Source of the DNA: Hypericum androsaemum
Taxonomy: Eukaryota > Streptophyta > Magnoliopsida > Malpighiales > Hypericaceae
Direction: 5' to 3'
Length of the DNA: 64,000 bases
Assembly: GCA_963995505.1 (NCBI GenBank)
Contig: OZ023197.1
Coordinates: 6,542,121 to 6,606,120, forward strand
In this document: one piece after another, positions 20,660 to 32,071 of the stretch
How positions within the stretch are numbered: position 1 is the stretch's first letter
Layout: every line of letters begins with the position of its first letter
Translations under genes and position numbers: made by a program
The notes under the pieces: model-generated
The model's database searches: none
What the model saw: only the letters and a program-made list of their open reading frames with translations
Told to the model about the DNA's origin: nothing

Positions 20660-21438
20660 TGATATGAATATGAGAAGCACTCAAATGATGATTTCAAGTG
20701 CCAATCTGACCAAGTGACAGAGCACGGACAAAGCGCTTCAAGTCACAACTTAATTGGCTGATTTCCAAGCTTACATCGGAGAGTTGGGCCCAAGAAAATT
20801 TATTAAAGTCCATGGACCAAGAGCCACGAAATTAAGCTGCGTTTATGACCTTAATACAAGTTCTAGAAGGTCCTTTCAGCAGCAAAGATCTTGAAGATTC
20901 ATTCTCTCTGATTTGGGTATTCTATTTAGGAAGTTTATTTCAGCCATTAGTTTTGATTAGGAAGTTATATTCCAACAACTCTTGGCTTATTTAGCTTGTT
21001 TGTCACGTTTGTAGACTTCCTAAAAGGCAGAGATTGGTTTCCTTTTTAGTTTCCCTTTTTAAGTCATATTTATCTAGTTAGAAGTTTTATTTAACTAGGA
21101 TTCTTTTTGTAACAATCTGCCTATATATAAAGGCTTTATCAATGAGAATGAGGAGAATAATTTGAGTACAAAAAACGTGGGCTTTGCTCTCTTGGTTCTT
21201 CGGAACTGTTCGAACACAGCGGAGGGATTCCGTTCGTTCACCTTCGACTTATCAAGCGGATCTACATCACCGTTTGTGGCGTCTTCATCAAATCAAGGTT
21301 CTTGTTTCCCTACAGCAGCGGGTCGAGGTTGTTCATACCGAGGTTCTTGCAAAGGTGCAAACAACGGGTCGAGATTTCCATCAATCTGAACGTAGATAAA
21401 TCCGGCTTTCTCGTGGATCCGTAACAAGATTCATATCA
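20660..21438 (+). mobile_element. LTR, Ty3/gypsy family A, copy 2
   Basis: 779 bp, the same length and termini as copy 1, about 98% identical by eye. TATA box at 21122. Stem AAGCGG (21254) / CCGTTT (21270). Followed by its own primer site, so it is the left end of a second family A element whose body is lost. Confidence 0.93.
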
Positions 21439-21440
21439 GT

Positions 21441-21452
21441 TGGTATCAGAGC
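21441..21452 (+). other. Primer binding site (initiator tRNA-Met)
   Basis: TGGTATCAGAGC, two bases after LTR A copy 2. Confidence 0.95.
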
Positions 21453-21610
21453 TACGGCTTGCTACTATCTATCTTTACCTTTCCTTTGTTAGTCTAGTAT
21501 CCAATTAGTTTTTTTCTTCATAAGTAGTTTATGTTTCGTGGCAATTAGATTCGTGACTTAGTTATTCTAGGTATTGTATTCTGATCAAAAAAAAGAAAAA
21601 AAAAGAAAAA
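21453..21610 (+). other. Leader fragment ending in A/G tract
   Basis: Leader sequence that resembles the family C leader (ATTCGTGACTTAGTT, then CTGATCAAAA) and ends in a run of A8G and A9G blocks. The A-rich run is also the junction with the inverted LTR that follows. Confidence 0.75.
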
Positions 21611-22010
21611 AAAAGGGAAACTAAAAAGGAAACAAATCTCTGCCTTTTAGGAAAGCTACAAACGTGACAAACAAGCTAAATAAGCCAAGAGTTGTTGGAA
21701 TATAACTTCCTAATCAAAACTAATGGCTGAAATAAACTTCCTAAATAGAATACCCAAATCAGAGAGAATGAATCTTCAAGATCTTTGCTACTGAAAGGAC
21801 CTTCTAGAACTTGTATTAAGGTCATAAACTCAGCTGAATTTCGTGGCTCTTGGTCCATGGACTTTAATAAATTTGCTTGGGCCCAACTCTCCGATGTAAG
21901 CTTGGAAATCAGCCCATTAAGTTGTGACTTAAAGCGCTTTGTCCGTGCTCTCTCACTTGGTCAGATTGGCACTTAAAATCATCATTTGAGTGCTTCTCAT
22001 ATTCATATCA
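21611..22010 (-). mobile_element. Partial LTR A, copy 3, inverted
   Basis: About 400 bp matching the 5' half of LTR A on the minus strand. It ends at 22010 with ATTCATATCA, the inverted LTR start. The 3' half, primer site and body are absent. It is the right boundary of the insertion in the viral gene. Confidence 0.9.
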
Positions 22011-22015
22011 AAAAC
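22011..22015 (+). repeat. Target-site duplication, right copy (AAAAC)
   Basis: Matches 15914-15918. Viral sequence resumes immediately. Confidence 0.65.
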
Positions 22016-22589
22016 CCACGGCTATGATATGATGTATGGATCTGAACATGTAGCCTTAATCTACAGGATCTCATATAAAGCTATGAACACTATAGCACCT
22101 AAGGTTAAAAACTAGATAAATTTAATAAGTTCACAAAAGGGTGAAACCACCCTTTTACTCACAGATCTTAACCGATCTAACGCTATTGTACCTAAAGCTA
22201 TTCAATGGGATAAGCTATCTTTTCCTGATGAATAGATTTTAGAAAAAGCAGCACCACCAGTTCAAGGAGAACAAAGATCCATAAAAGGAATCTGGCAAGA
22301 ATCAGATGGAAGCGTAGCAGTACAATTTTCCTCTGATCAAAAAATCAAAGTTAACCTACCTGACGAATATTTTAGGAATCCAATTCCTATAATGCCTTCT
22401 GTTATTCCTTTCATGGAACCTAGAGTTTCCACTTCGGTACTTGAAAAGATGACTACACCAACTACTGAGTTAAAACTCAAAGAGATTTCTAGAACTACTT
22501 CTCAGATTAGTACTCCTAAGTACACTGAGGAGAAAAAGGTAGAATCACCTACAGCCTCAGATATGGGTTATAACCCATCAGAAGTTTAG
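22011..22589 (+). pseudogene. Pararetrovirus movement-protein end and following polyprotein part (degraded)
   Basis: One frame on from the insertion. The first 34 codons (GYDMMYGSEHVALIYRISY and on) look like the C-terminal part of the movement-protein-like gene cut at 15918. Stops TAG 22113, TAG 22233 and TAG 22587 interrupt the frame without shifting it. A segment with GIWQESDGSVAVQFSSDQ and a Ser/Thr/Pro-rich stretch follow. I cannot assign the later part beyond pararetroviral polyprotein. Confidence 0.72.
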
Positions 22590-23239
22590 CGAGACTTCTC
22601 TATCCTAACTATAGAGGCCACAAGAGAATTGAATATCCCTAAAAAATTAAAAAACCAGTTTTATGATCCTCTAAACAAGGATAAAACAATATGGTTTAGT
22701 AAGAAGTATAACCTTAACCAACAACAAGCTTTTGTTGATGCTTTCATCATACACTGTAACCTTCAAAAGAAAATTAAGAATTTCTTTGAATGGTTTGCAA
22801 AGGAATACAAAAGCAGATATGATAAAATACCAAGTTGGAATAAAGTTCCACAAATTTCTGTCTTGCATAATAAAAGTGTTTTTCACACAACTAACAACCA
22901 GCTGATAAGTACCTATTTGCCTCCTGAGCAATCAATAGTCGTTTCTATTGGTGATGAGCAAGTAAAGGCAACTCCTTATCTAAAGGAGTTAACAGATGGA
23001 AGTGTCACGAACCACCTTAATCAGGTTGTTAAACAAAATAATTACACTAACCTCTTCCTAAAATCGTTGGGAGACGAAATTGCTAAGATAGAACACTTAC
23101 TCACAAAAAAAATTCCCTTAAAGGATACACCCTCTACCTCCAAAAATAGTCCACCTAAACTCCCATCCGAAGCAATCATGTTCGAACTACCTCCTATCCT
23201 AAAAAAAGAAAGTCATAAATTAGGAGATGAATTTATTGG
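22590..23239 (+). pseudogene. Pararetrovirus polyprotein segment (degraded)
   Basis: Same frame as the previous entry. About 200 codons including LNQQQAFVDAFIIHCNLQKK, FFEWFAKEYKSRYDKIPSW and LPPEQSIVVSIGDEQVKATP, ending at KKESHKLGDEFIG. It lies between movement-protein-like and protease-RT-like regions in viral order, so it probably belongs to the coat-protein part of the polyprotein, which I infer from position only. The frame runs straight into LTR D, giving a chimeric open frame of viral and retrotransposon sequence to 23444. Confidence 0.72.
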
Positions 23240-23984
23240 TGATAGGAATCCTCCCACCACAATAAGGACACCAAAAGATCAAGTTCAAGTGCCAAACGGA
23301 CCACTCACAAGAGCAAGAGCCAAGAAGTTTCAAGCTGAGTTCAATGCCTTAATTCAAGATTTTTGGGCTCAAGCCAATCTGTTGAAGCCCATTGGTGACC
23401 CAGAAGCTAATAAGAAGCCTATAAACATTGTTAAGGCTGTTTAGGAAGTTAATTATGTCTTGATTTTGTTTTTAGGAGTTCTAGAATATCTAGGAAGTCA
23501 GATGTTTGTTAATTCTGAATTTTCAGGAGTATCCCAAATTTTTAGGAGTTATAGTCTATCTAGGAAGTCCCTTATGAGATAATTTCGTTTTTGGAAGTTT
23601 AAATTAGTTTAGAATACTATAATTTCGTTTTGAGCATATCTCAATTCGAATTAGGAGTCTCTAAACTTTGCCTATTTATAAAGGCACAAACATAATAAGG
23701 AGACACTTTCTTTTGGCTGAATAAAATTTTGTGAGTTGTTGACTCCCTTTTGGTTCTTGCGGGCTGATTAGTTCTTGCACGAACGACCACTTATCAAACG
23801 GTTCATCCACCACCGTTTGTGGCGTATTCGCTTTAAGATCGAGGTTCTTGTTTCCCTACAGCAGCGGGTCAAGGTTATTCAATACCGAGGTTCTTGCAGA
23901 GGCATAAATAACGGGTTGAGATCTCCATCATTCTGAACGTAGAAGATCCGGCTTCCGCGTGGATCTGTAACAAGATTCACATCA
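23240..23984 (+). mobile_element. 5' LTR, Ty3/gypsy family D
   Basis: 745 bp from TGATAGGAAT to ATTCACATCA, inserted in the viral polyprotein; the inverted viral copy at 15.1 kb is uninterrupted at this point, which fixes the left boundary. It contains the pol tail (NGPLTRARAKKFQAEFNALI, TAG 23442), TATTTATAAA at 23673, and a perfect stem AAACGG (23796) / CCGTTT (23813) followed by GTGGCGT. Confidence 0.88.
23241..23444 (+). pseudogene. LTR-encoded pol tail, family D
   Basis: About 67 codons with the TRARAKKFQ core and DFWAQ, ending at TAG 23442. In this 5' LTR it is fused in frame to viral sequence upstream by chance of insertion. Confidence 0.7.
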
Positions 23985-23986
23985 GT

Positions 23987-23998
23987 TGGTATCAGAGC
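23987..23998 (+). other. Primer binding site (initiator tRNA-Met)
   Basis: TGGTATCAGAGC, two bases after LTR D. Confidence 0.95.
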
Positions 23999-24116
23999 TT
24001 AGGCTCTACTTCAGACCTATCTATCTTTGAATTTTCATTTGTTTATGTTAGTATTCAGATTAGAGAGTTAGTAGTTCATTATCTGATTGTTTCTTAGTTA
24101 CAGAAAAAAAAAATCC
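23999..24116 (+). other. Leader of family D element, replaced by satellite
   Basis: Leader similar to those at 1.3 and 21.5 kb up to TATCTGATTG...ACAG and an A10 run, then satellite begins. The position corresponds to the A/G tract of the other leaders. No gag or pol of this element is found in the window. Confidence 0.75.
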
Positions 24117-27100
24117 ATTTCTTGCCTTTTCTTGCCTTTTCATGCCTTTTCTTGCCTTTTCTTGCCTTTTCATTCCTTTTCATGCCTTTTCTTGCCTTTT
24201 CATGCATTTTCTTACCTTTTCATATTTCTTCTTGCCTTTTCAAGCCTTTTCTTGCCTTTTCATGCATTTTCTTGCCTTTTCATGCATTTTCTTGCCTTTT
24301 CATGCATTTTCTTGCCTTTTCTTTCCTTTTCATGCCTTTTCATGCCTTTTCTAGCCTTTTCATGCCTTTTCTTGCCTTTTCATGCCTTTTCTAGCCTTTT
24401 CATGCATTTTCTTGCCTTTTCTTGCCTTTTCATGCCTTTTCATGCCTTTTCTTGCCTTTTCATGCCTTTTCTTGCTTTTTCTTCCCTTTTCATGCCTTTT
24501 CATGCCTATACATACCTTTTCATGCCTTTTCTTGCCATTTCTTGCCTTTTCATGCCTTTTCATGCCTTTTCTTGCCTTTTCTTGCATTTTCATTCCTTTT
24601 CATGCCTTTTCTTGCCTTTTTATGCATTTTCTTACCTTTTCATGTTTCTTCTTGCCTTTTCAAGCCTTTTCTTGCCTTTTCATGCATTTTCTTGCCTTTT
24701 CATGCCTTTTCTTGCCTTTTCATGCTTCTTCTTGCCTTTTCATGCCTTTACTTGCCTTTTCTTGCCTTTTCATACATTTTCTTGCATTTTCATGCCTTTT
24801 CATGCCTTTTCATGCCTTTTCTTGTGTTTTCATGCCTTTTCTTGCCTTTACATGCCTTTTCATGCATTTTCTTGCCTTTTCATGCTTTTTCTTGCCTTTT
24901 CTTGCCTTTTCATGCCTTTTCTTGCTTTTCCATGCTTTTTCATGCCTTTTCTTGCCTTTTCATGCCTTTTCATACCTTTGCATGCCTTTTCTTGATATTT
25001 TTTGCCTTTTCATGCCTTTTCAGGCCTTTGCTTGCCTTTTCAGGCCTTTGCTTGCCTTTTCAGGCCTTTTCTTGCCTTTTCATGCATTTTCTTGCCTTTT
25101 CATGTTTTTTCTTGCCTTTTCAAGCCTTTTCTTGCCTTTTCATGCCTTTTCTTGCCTTTTCATGCCTTTTCTTTCGTTTTCTCACCTTTTCATGCATTTT
25201 TTTGCCTTATCGTGCCTTTTCTTGTCTTTTCTTGCCTTTTTGTGCTTTTTCTTGTCTTTTCTTGCCTTTTCATGCCTTTTCTTCTTTTTTTCTTGCCTTT
25301 TTTTCCTTTTTCTTGCCTTTTCATACCTTTTCTTGCCTTTTCATGCTTTTTCTTACCTTTTCATGCCTTTTCTTGCATTTTCATGCCTTTTCATGCTTTT
25401 TCTTGCCTTTTCTTGCCTTTTCATCCCTTTTCTTGCCTTTTCTTACGTTTTATTAACTTTTCATACATTTTCCTACCTTTTCATGCTTTTTCTTACCTTT
25501 TCAAGCCTTTTCATACCTTTTATTACCTTTTTATGCCTTTTCCTGCCTTTTCATGTTTTGTATTGCCTTTTCTTGCCTTTTCTTTCCTTTTCATGCCTTT
25601 TCTTACCTTTTCATGCCTTTTCATGCCTTTTCTTGCCTTTTCATGTCTTTTCTTGCCTTTTCATGCCTTTTCTTGCCTTCTCTTACCTTTTCATGCCTAT
25701 TCATGCCTTTTCTTGCCTTTTCGTGGCTTTTCATCCCTTTTCTTGCCTTTTCATTCCTTTTCTTTCCTTTTCTTGCATTTTCATGCCTTTTCTTTCCTTT
25801 TCATGCCTTTTCATGCCTTTTCATACCTTTTCATGCCTTTTCATGCTTTTTCTTGCCTTTTCATGCCTTTTCATGCCTTTTCTTGCCTTTTCATGCCTTT
25901 TCTAGCCTTTTCATGCCTTTTCTAGCCTTTTCATGCATTTTCTTGCCTTTTCTTGTCTTTTCATGCCTTTTCTTGCCTTTTCATGCCTTTTCTTGCCTTT
26001 TCTTGCCTTTTCTTGCCTTTTCATGCCTTTTCAAGCATTTTTGTGTGTTTTCTTGCATTTTCATCCCTTTTCTTATGTTTTCACGCCTTTTCTTGCCTTT
26101 TCTTGCCTTTTCATGCCTTTTCTTGCCTTTTCACGCCTTTTCTTGCCTTTTCATGCCTTTTCTTGCCTTTTCATGCCTTTTCATGCCTTTATATACCTAT
26201 TCATGCCTTTTCTTGCCATTTCTTGCCTTTTCTTGCCTTTTCATGCCTTTTCTTGCCTTTTCTTGCCTTTTCATTCCTTTTCATGCCTTTTCTTGCCTTT
26301 TCATGCATTTTCTTACCTTTTCATGTTTCTTCTTGCCTTTTCAAGCCTTTTCTTGCCTTTTCATGCCTTTTCTTGCCTTTTCATGCATTTTCTTGCCTTT
26401 TCATGCATTTTCTTGCCTTTTCTTTCCTTTTCATGCCTTTTCATGCCTTTTCTTGCCTTTTCATACCTTTTCTTGCCTTTTCATTTCTTTTCATACCATT
26501 TCTTGCATTTTCTTTCATTTTCTTGCCTTTTCATGCATTTTCATGTCTTTCCTTGCATTTTTTCCTTTTCAAGCCTTTTCTTACCTTTTCTTGCCATTTT
26601 ATGCTTTTTCTTGTCTTTTCTTGCCTTTTCTTGCCTTTTCTTCCCTTTTCATGCCTTTTCTTGCCCTTTCTTCCCTTTTCTTACCTTTTCATGCCTTTGC
26701 TTGCCTTTTCATGCCTTTTCATGCCTTTTCTTACCTTTTCTTTCCTTTTCATGCCTTTTCTTGCCTTTTCATGCCATTTCATGCCTTTTCTTGCATTTTC
26801 ATGCCTTTTCTTGCCTTTTCATGCCTTTTCTTGCATTTTCTTGCCTTTTCATACCTTATCTTGCCTTTTCATGCCTTTTCATGTCTTTTCTTGTCTTTTC
26901 ATGCCTTTTCTTGCCTTTTCATGCCTTTTCTTGCATTTTCATGCCTTTTCATGCCTTTTCTTGCCTTTTCTTGCTTTTTCATGCCTTTTCTTGTGTTTTC
27001 ATGCCTTTTCTTGCCTTTTCTTACCTTTTCATGCCTTTCCTTGCCTTTACATTCCATTTCATGCCTTTTCTTGCCTTTACATGCCTTTTCATGCCTTTTC

Positions 27101-29364
27101 TTGCCTTTTCATGCCTTTTCTTGCCTTTTCTTGCCTTTTCATGCCTTTTCTTGCTTTTTCTTGCCTTTTCATGCCTTTTCTTGCATTTTTATGCCTTTTC
27201 ATACCTTTTCATGCCTTTTCTTGCCATTTCTTGCCTTTTCCTGCCTTTTCAGGCCTTTTCTTGCCTTTTCATGCCTTTTCATGCCTTTTCTTGCCTTTTC
27301 ATGTATTTTCTTACCTTTTCATGTTTTTTCTTGCCTTTTCAAGCCTTTTCTTGCCTTTTCATGCCTTTTCTTGCCTTTTCTTACATTTTCTTGCCTTTTT
27401 ATGCATTTTCTTGCCTTTTTTTTCCTTTTCATGCCTTTTCATGCATTTTCTTGCCTTTTCATATCTTTTCATGCCATTTCTTGGCTTTTCATGCATTTTC
27501 ATGTCTTTCCTTGCATTTTTTCCTATTCAAGCCTTTTCTTGCCTTTTCTCGCCATTTTATGCTTTTTTCTTATCTTTTCTTGCCTTTTCTTGCCTTTTCT
27601 TGCCTTTTCTTGCCCTTTTTCCCTTTTCTTACCTTTTCATGCCTTTGGTAGCCTTTTCTTGCCTTTTCATGCCTTTTCTTACGTTTTCTTTCCTTTTTAT
27701 GCCTTTTCTTGCCTTTTCATGCCATTTCATGCCTTTTCTTGCATTTTCATGCCTTTTCTTGCCTTTTCATGCCTTTTCTTGCATTTTTTTGCCTTTTCAT
27801 GCCTTTTCTTACCTTTTCTTGCCTTTCCTTGCCATTTCTTGCCTTTTCATACTTTTCATGCATTTTCTTACCTTTTCATGCCTTTTCTTGCATTTTCATG
27901 CCTTTTCATGCCTTTTCATGCCTTTTCATCCCTTTTCTTGCCTTTTCATGCCTTTTCTTGCCTGTTCTAGCCTTTTCTTGCCTTTTCATGCCTTTTCATG
28001 CCTTTTCTTGCCTTTTCATTCCTTTTCTTTCCTTTTCTTATGTTTTATTAACTTTTCATACATTTTTCTGCCTTTTCATGCTTTTTCTTGCCTTTTCAAG
28101 CCTTTTCATACCTTTTATTGCCTTTTTATGCCTTTTCCTGCCTTTTCATGTTTTTTATTGCCTTTTCTTGCCTTTTCTTACCTTTTCATGCCTTTTCTTA
28201 CCTTTTCATGCCTTTTCATGCCTTCTCATGCCTTTTCATGCCTTTTCATGCCTTTTCTTTCCTTTTCTTGCCTTTTCATGCCTTTTCATGCCTTTTCTTG
28301 CCTTTTTCATGCCTTTTCTTGCCTTTTCATACCTTTTCTTGCCTTTTCTTTCCTTTTCTTGCCTTTTCATGCTTTTTCTTGTGTTTTCATGCCTTTTCTT
28401 GCCTTTTCTTTCCTTTTCTCGCCTTTACATGCCTTTTCATGCCTTTACATGCCTTTTCTTGCCTTTTCATGCCTTTTCATGCCTTTACATGCCTTTTCTT
28501 GCCTTTTCATGCCTTTTCTTGCCTTTACATGCCTTTTCATGCCTTTTCTTACTTTTTCTTGCCTTTTCTTGCCTTTTCATGCCTTTTCATACCTTTTCAT
28601 GCCTTTTCTTTCCATTTCTTGCGTTTTCAGGCCTTTTCTTGCTTTTTCATTCCTTTTCATGCATTTTCTTGTGTTTTCATGCCTTTTCTTACCTTTTCAT
28701 GCCTTTTCTTGCCTTTACATACCTTTTCATGCCTTTTCTTGCCTTTTCATGCCTTTTCTTGCCTTTTCTTGCCTTTTCATGCCTTTTCTTGCTTTTTCTT
28801 GCCTTTTCATGCCTTTTCTTGCCTTTTATACCTTTTCATACCTTTGCATGCCTTTTCTTGCCTTTTCATACCTTTTCTTGCCTTTTCTTTCCTTTTCTCG
28901 CCTTTACATGCCTTTTCATGCCTTTACATGCCTTTTCTTGCCTTTTCATGCCTTTTCATGCCTTTACATGCCTTTTCTTGCCTTTTCATGCCTTTTCTTG
29001 CCTTTACATGCCTTTTCATGCCTTTTCTTACTTTTTCTTGCCTTTTCTTGCCTTTTCATGCCTTTTCATACCTTTTCATGCCTTTTCTTTCCATTTCTTG
29101 CGTTTTCAGGCCTTTTCTTGCTTTTTCATTCCTTTTCATGCATTTTCTTGTGTTTTCATGCCTTTTCTTACCTTTTCATGCCTTTTCTTGCCTTTACATA
29201 CCTTTTCATGCCTTTTCTTGCCTTTTCATGCCTTTTCTTGCCTTTTCTTGCCTTTTCATGCCTTTTCTTGCTTTTTCTTGCCTTTTCATGCCTTTTCTTG
29301 CCTTTTATACCTTTTCATACCTTTGCATGCCTTTTCTTGCCATTTCTTGCCTTTACATGCCTTT
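24117..29364. repeat. Decamer satellite, class II block, left part
   Basis: 5.2 kb of CCTTTTCATG and CCTTTTCTTG units, + strand pyrimidine. Units of the class I type (CCTTATC) are rare. It contains a 479-bp tandem duplication (28401-28879 and 28880-29340). Ends at the solo LTR. The long forward frames encode only a ten-residue repeat like MPFLAFSCLF and are not supported as genes. Confidence 0.95.
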
Positions 29365-32071
29365 TGTAATACCCGACCATGTTGGTTAAACTTAGTTGGG
29401 TTCCACAAGTAATGTAATTTGATAAAATAATGATATAGAAAATAGCAATGCAAATTAGTTATCGAGAAGTTTTAGAAATGTGGTTAGATATAATTTGAAC
29501 TAACTAATTATTTAAGCCAACCCTAAATAAATGAATTAATATTAACAATGATCAATCAGATAATTAGACAAAAATATCTATCGGTTGTTATATTTACAAG
29601 AGGTAGCGATTTGATTAGTAGAAAAGTAAAATATGAGTTTAGTAGGTTTCCAGTTATTTCTTTTAAAGATAAGGATTAATGAAATAAAATAGGATAAGTT
29701 AGATTTAAAAAAAAAGAAAAGGAAAGGAGACGTGACAATTTACATAGTGTCCACAAAACACACTCATCAATGTAAAATTATGGTGAAATTGATCAAATTT
29801 GGTAAAAGATAAGGATAGTAGATATTTAAAAAAATACGTGGCAGTGGTAAAAAGGTAAAAGAGACGTGGGTAAGATAGCAAAATGACAACAAGGCAGCAA
29901 GTTGAGTGGAGAAACAAATTGGAAGAGGAGGAGGTGGAGACGTTAGAAATTGGTTAGTATATATTTATGTATAAGTAGCTCATTTGTTTTAGTTCCACCG
30001 AAACAAAGAAACCAAAGAAGAAAAAGAATGAAAGTAAGTAAAGAAGTGAAGAAAAGAGGGAACCAGAAAGGTGGGGAGCAAGAAGCGACCAAGGAAGAGA
30101 GAGCTTTTGTAAGTTAATTCAGTTTCAAAGTTAATTAAATAGGATGAATTTGAAATATGACCAATTGAGGATATTGAAAGATCTACTATTAGTATGCGAT
30201 GTATGTTCCTAGAAAATAAGGAGTTCAGCTAACTATGTAGATAAAAGAAGCGAGGAAAATTAATCAAGGTTAGCTTAATTATATTACCTAGGTCCAGTTA
30301 TTTATTTATGCGTAAGTATATATTAGCAAACTGAATTCAGGGAGCTATTGTCTAGCAAGAAACCTATGACCTATAGTCTTCTACGTAGAATTAGTTTAGA
30401 AAACTATAACAAGAATTACAGGTGTATCAAGCTGAGTCGAAATATACTATATCTCTAATGGTTATAAGGATTATTCTAATGAGGATTTAAAGGATGATTA
30501 ATGTAATAGGGGACCGTAATAGTAAAAATTGGAGTTATAAAACATGTTGAGATATTTAAGAAGATAATTAAATTATTCGGCCTAAGATAAAGTTCGCATC
30601 AAATTAGTTAAAGTATCTTAATTTAACAGGTTTGGATCGAGAACTTTATGAGATGTAGAATTAGAAAGCATAATTGGTGAAGAAGAAGTCCGTTTTGAAT
30701 TGAAGTGAACAGTTCAGGAAACTAACGGTAGAACCGTGATTCTTTTAATGGTAATTATGGAAAAAGAGAGAAACCTAAATGATGGAAAGAACTTCTGAAT
30801 TGAAAATTGTGTAATTAGAGAAGTTCTTTCTGTTGTCACAGGGATGTGAATTAAACATTTGTATGTTGATGAGTTAAGCACCGATTTGAAATTGAGGATC
30901 GAGATAAGGAGAGAGACCTATACATTCAGGCGAATTTATCTCAATGGATGCTGAGTCGAATCGGTAAACAAATAATATGTGACTCGTACTTTCTTTGGCG
31001 CACTCTATTTATGTGTTATGATTTGAATATGGTATTAGTAGTGCATATTGTGCATTTGTCATATGATGATGTGAGATTATGATATGTGAATATTTGGTTA
31101 ATTTGGCCCAGCTCGGGCATTCGATATATTTGATCGGTTTGGAGTTTATGAATTTGTGTGATACAAAGATCTATTTGATATGGATGGTTCAGCTCTGTGA
31201 TATGGACGTCTAGTAGGCAGAGGTCTACCCGTGACCAACCGGGGATGTTGGCATATGTGCACATATACTGAGGATACAATGGATTCTGATATGATCTGTT
31301 TGGCCGGCGGGGTTGGATTCTGATGGCGCCTTTGAGATATGGTATCCTCGTGTCGGAGTTGGAGTGACACTATCTAGAACTTGCCGAACGTTCGTCCAGT
31401 TTTGTGATTTGATCTTGGAATTATGTGTTCATGTGTCAAATTGCGTGACGGAATGGGACGTTGCGTAGTTTGCTCAAGCTTTTGTGACTTTGTGATTATA
31501 TGCTATATTTGGTCATCTGGTAAGTATGATCTTTGAATAATGTACATCTCCGCATAATTCATTTGCCATATTAGTTATATGCATATTTTAGGAATGTTTG
31601 TGCATTGAGTAGCTAAATAAATTGCGATGCATATCTTATTTGTTTACTGGGTGTTCCAAAACACTCATCCCCCCAACCCACCAGTTTTGCAGGAACTCGT
31701 ACACGAGTTGTGTTGGCTCGGAGATCTACTCTGAACGTACCAAGTCTGATTTGTTCTCCAGGACTTGCATCGAGGTCTCCAGTTTGTATTTTGCTCTTTT
31801 ATCTAGAAGCTTCGTAGTCACAAGATTTATTTTGATCTTGGGAATGTTTAATTAATAAGAGTATATTAATTTTGTTTAATCTAACAAAGCTTGACAATTG
31901 GTTTTAAAATTTTGGTATTTAAAATATAAGATAATATAAGTTTTAGTTATAAGTTTAATGGTTTAAGATTGATAAGAATAAGAATAAGTTTGAGGCTGGC
32001 TAGATCTTTGTGTGTGATTTAAGTAGTCAAAGTCTAGCGCCGGTCACCGACCACAGAATTGGGTCGTGACA
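29365..32071 (+). mobile_element. Solo LTR, about 2.7 kb, unrelated to families A-E
   Basis: A non-satellite island of 2707 bp starting TGTAATACCCG and ending GGGTCGTGACA, an imperfect terminal inverted repeat with TG...CA ends. The flanking five bases are CCTTT on both sides (29360-29364, 32072-32076), a target-site duplication within the satellite. A TATA-like TATATATTTATG lies near 29957. There is no primer site or coding region, so it is a solo LTR. The length and terminal sequence suggest a Tekay/Del-like Ty3/gypsy element, which I cannot prove. Small open frames in it are not supported as genes. Orientation is inferred from the TATA-like site. Confidence 0.85.

Noticed and set aside
24117..29364. 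CRISPR-like array of regular repeats
   Set aside because: Ten-base contiguous units have no unique spacers, and the surroundings are plant retrotransposons.
29705..31855. Short open frames inside the 2.7-kb solo LTR
   Set aside because: None exceeds about 90 codons, none shows a recognisable domain, and the island is fully explained by LTR termini and TSD.
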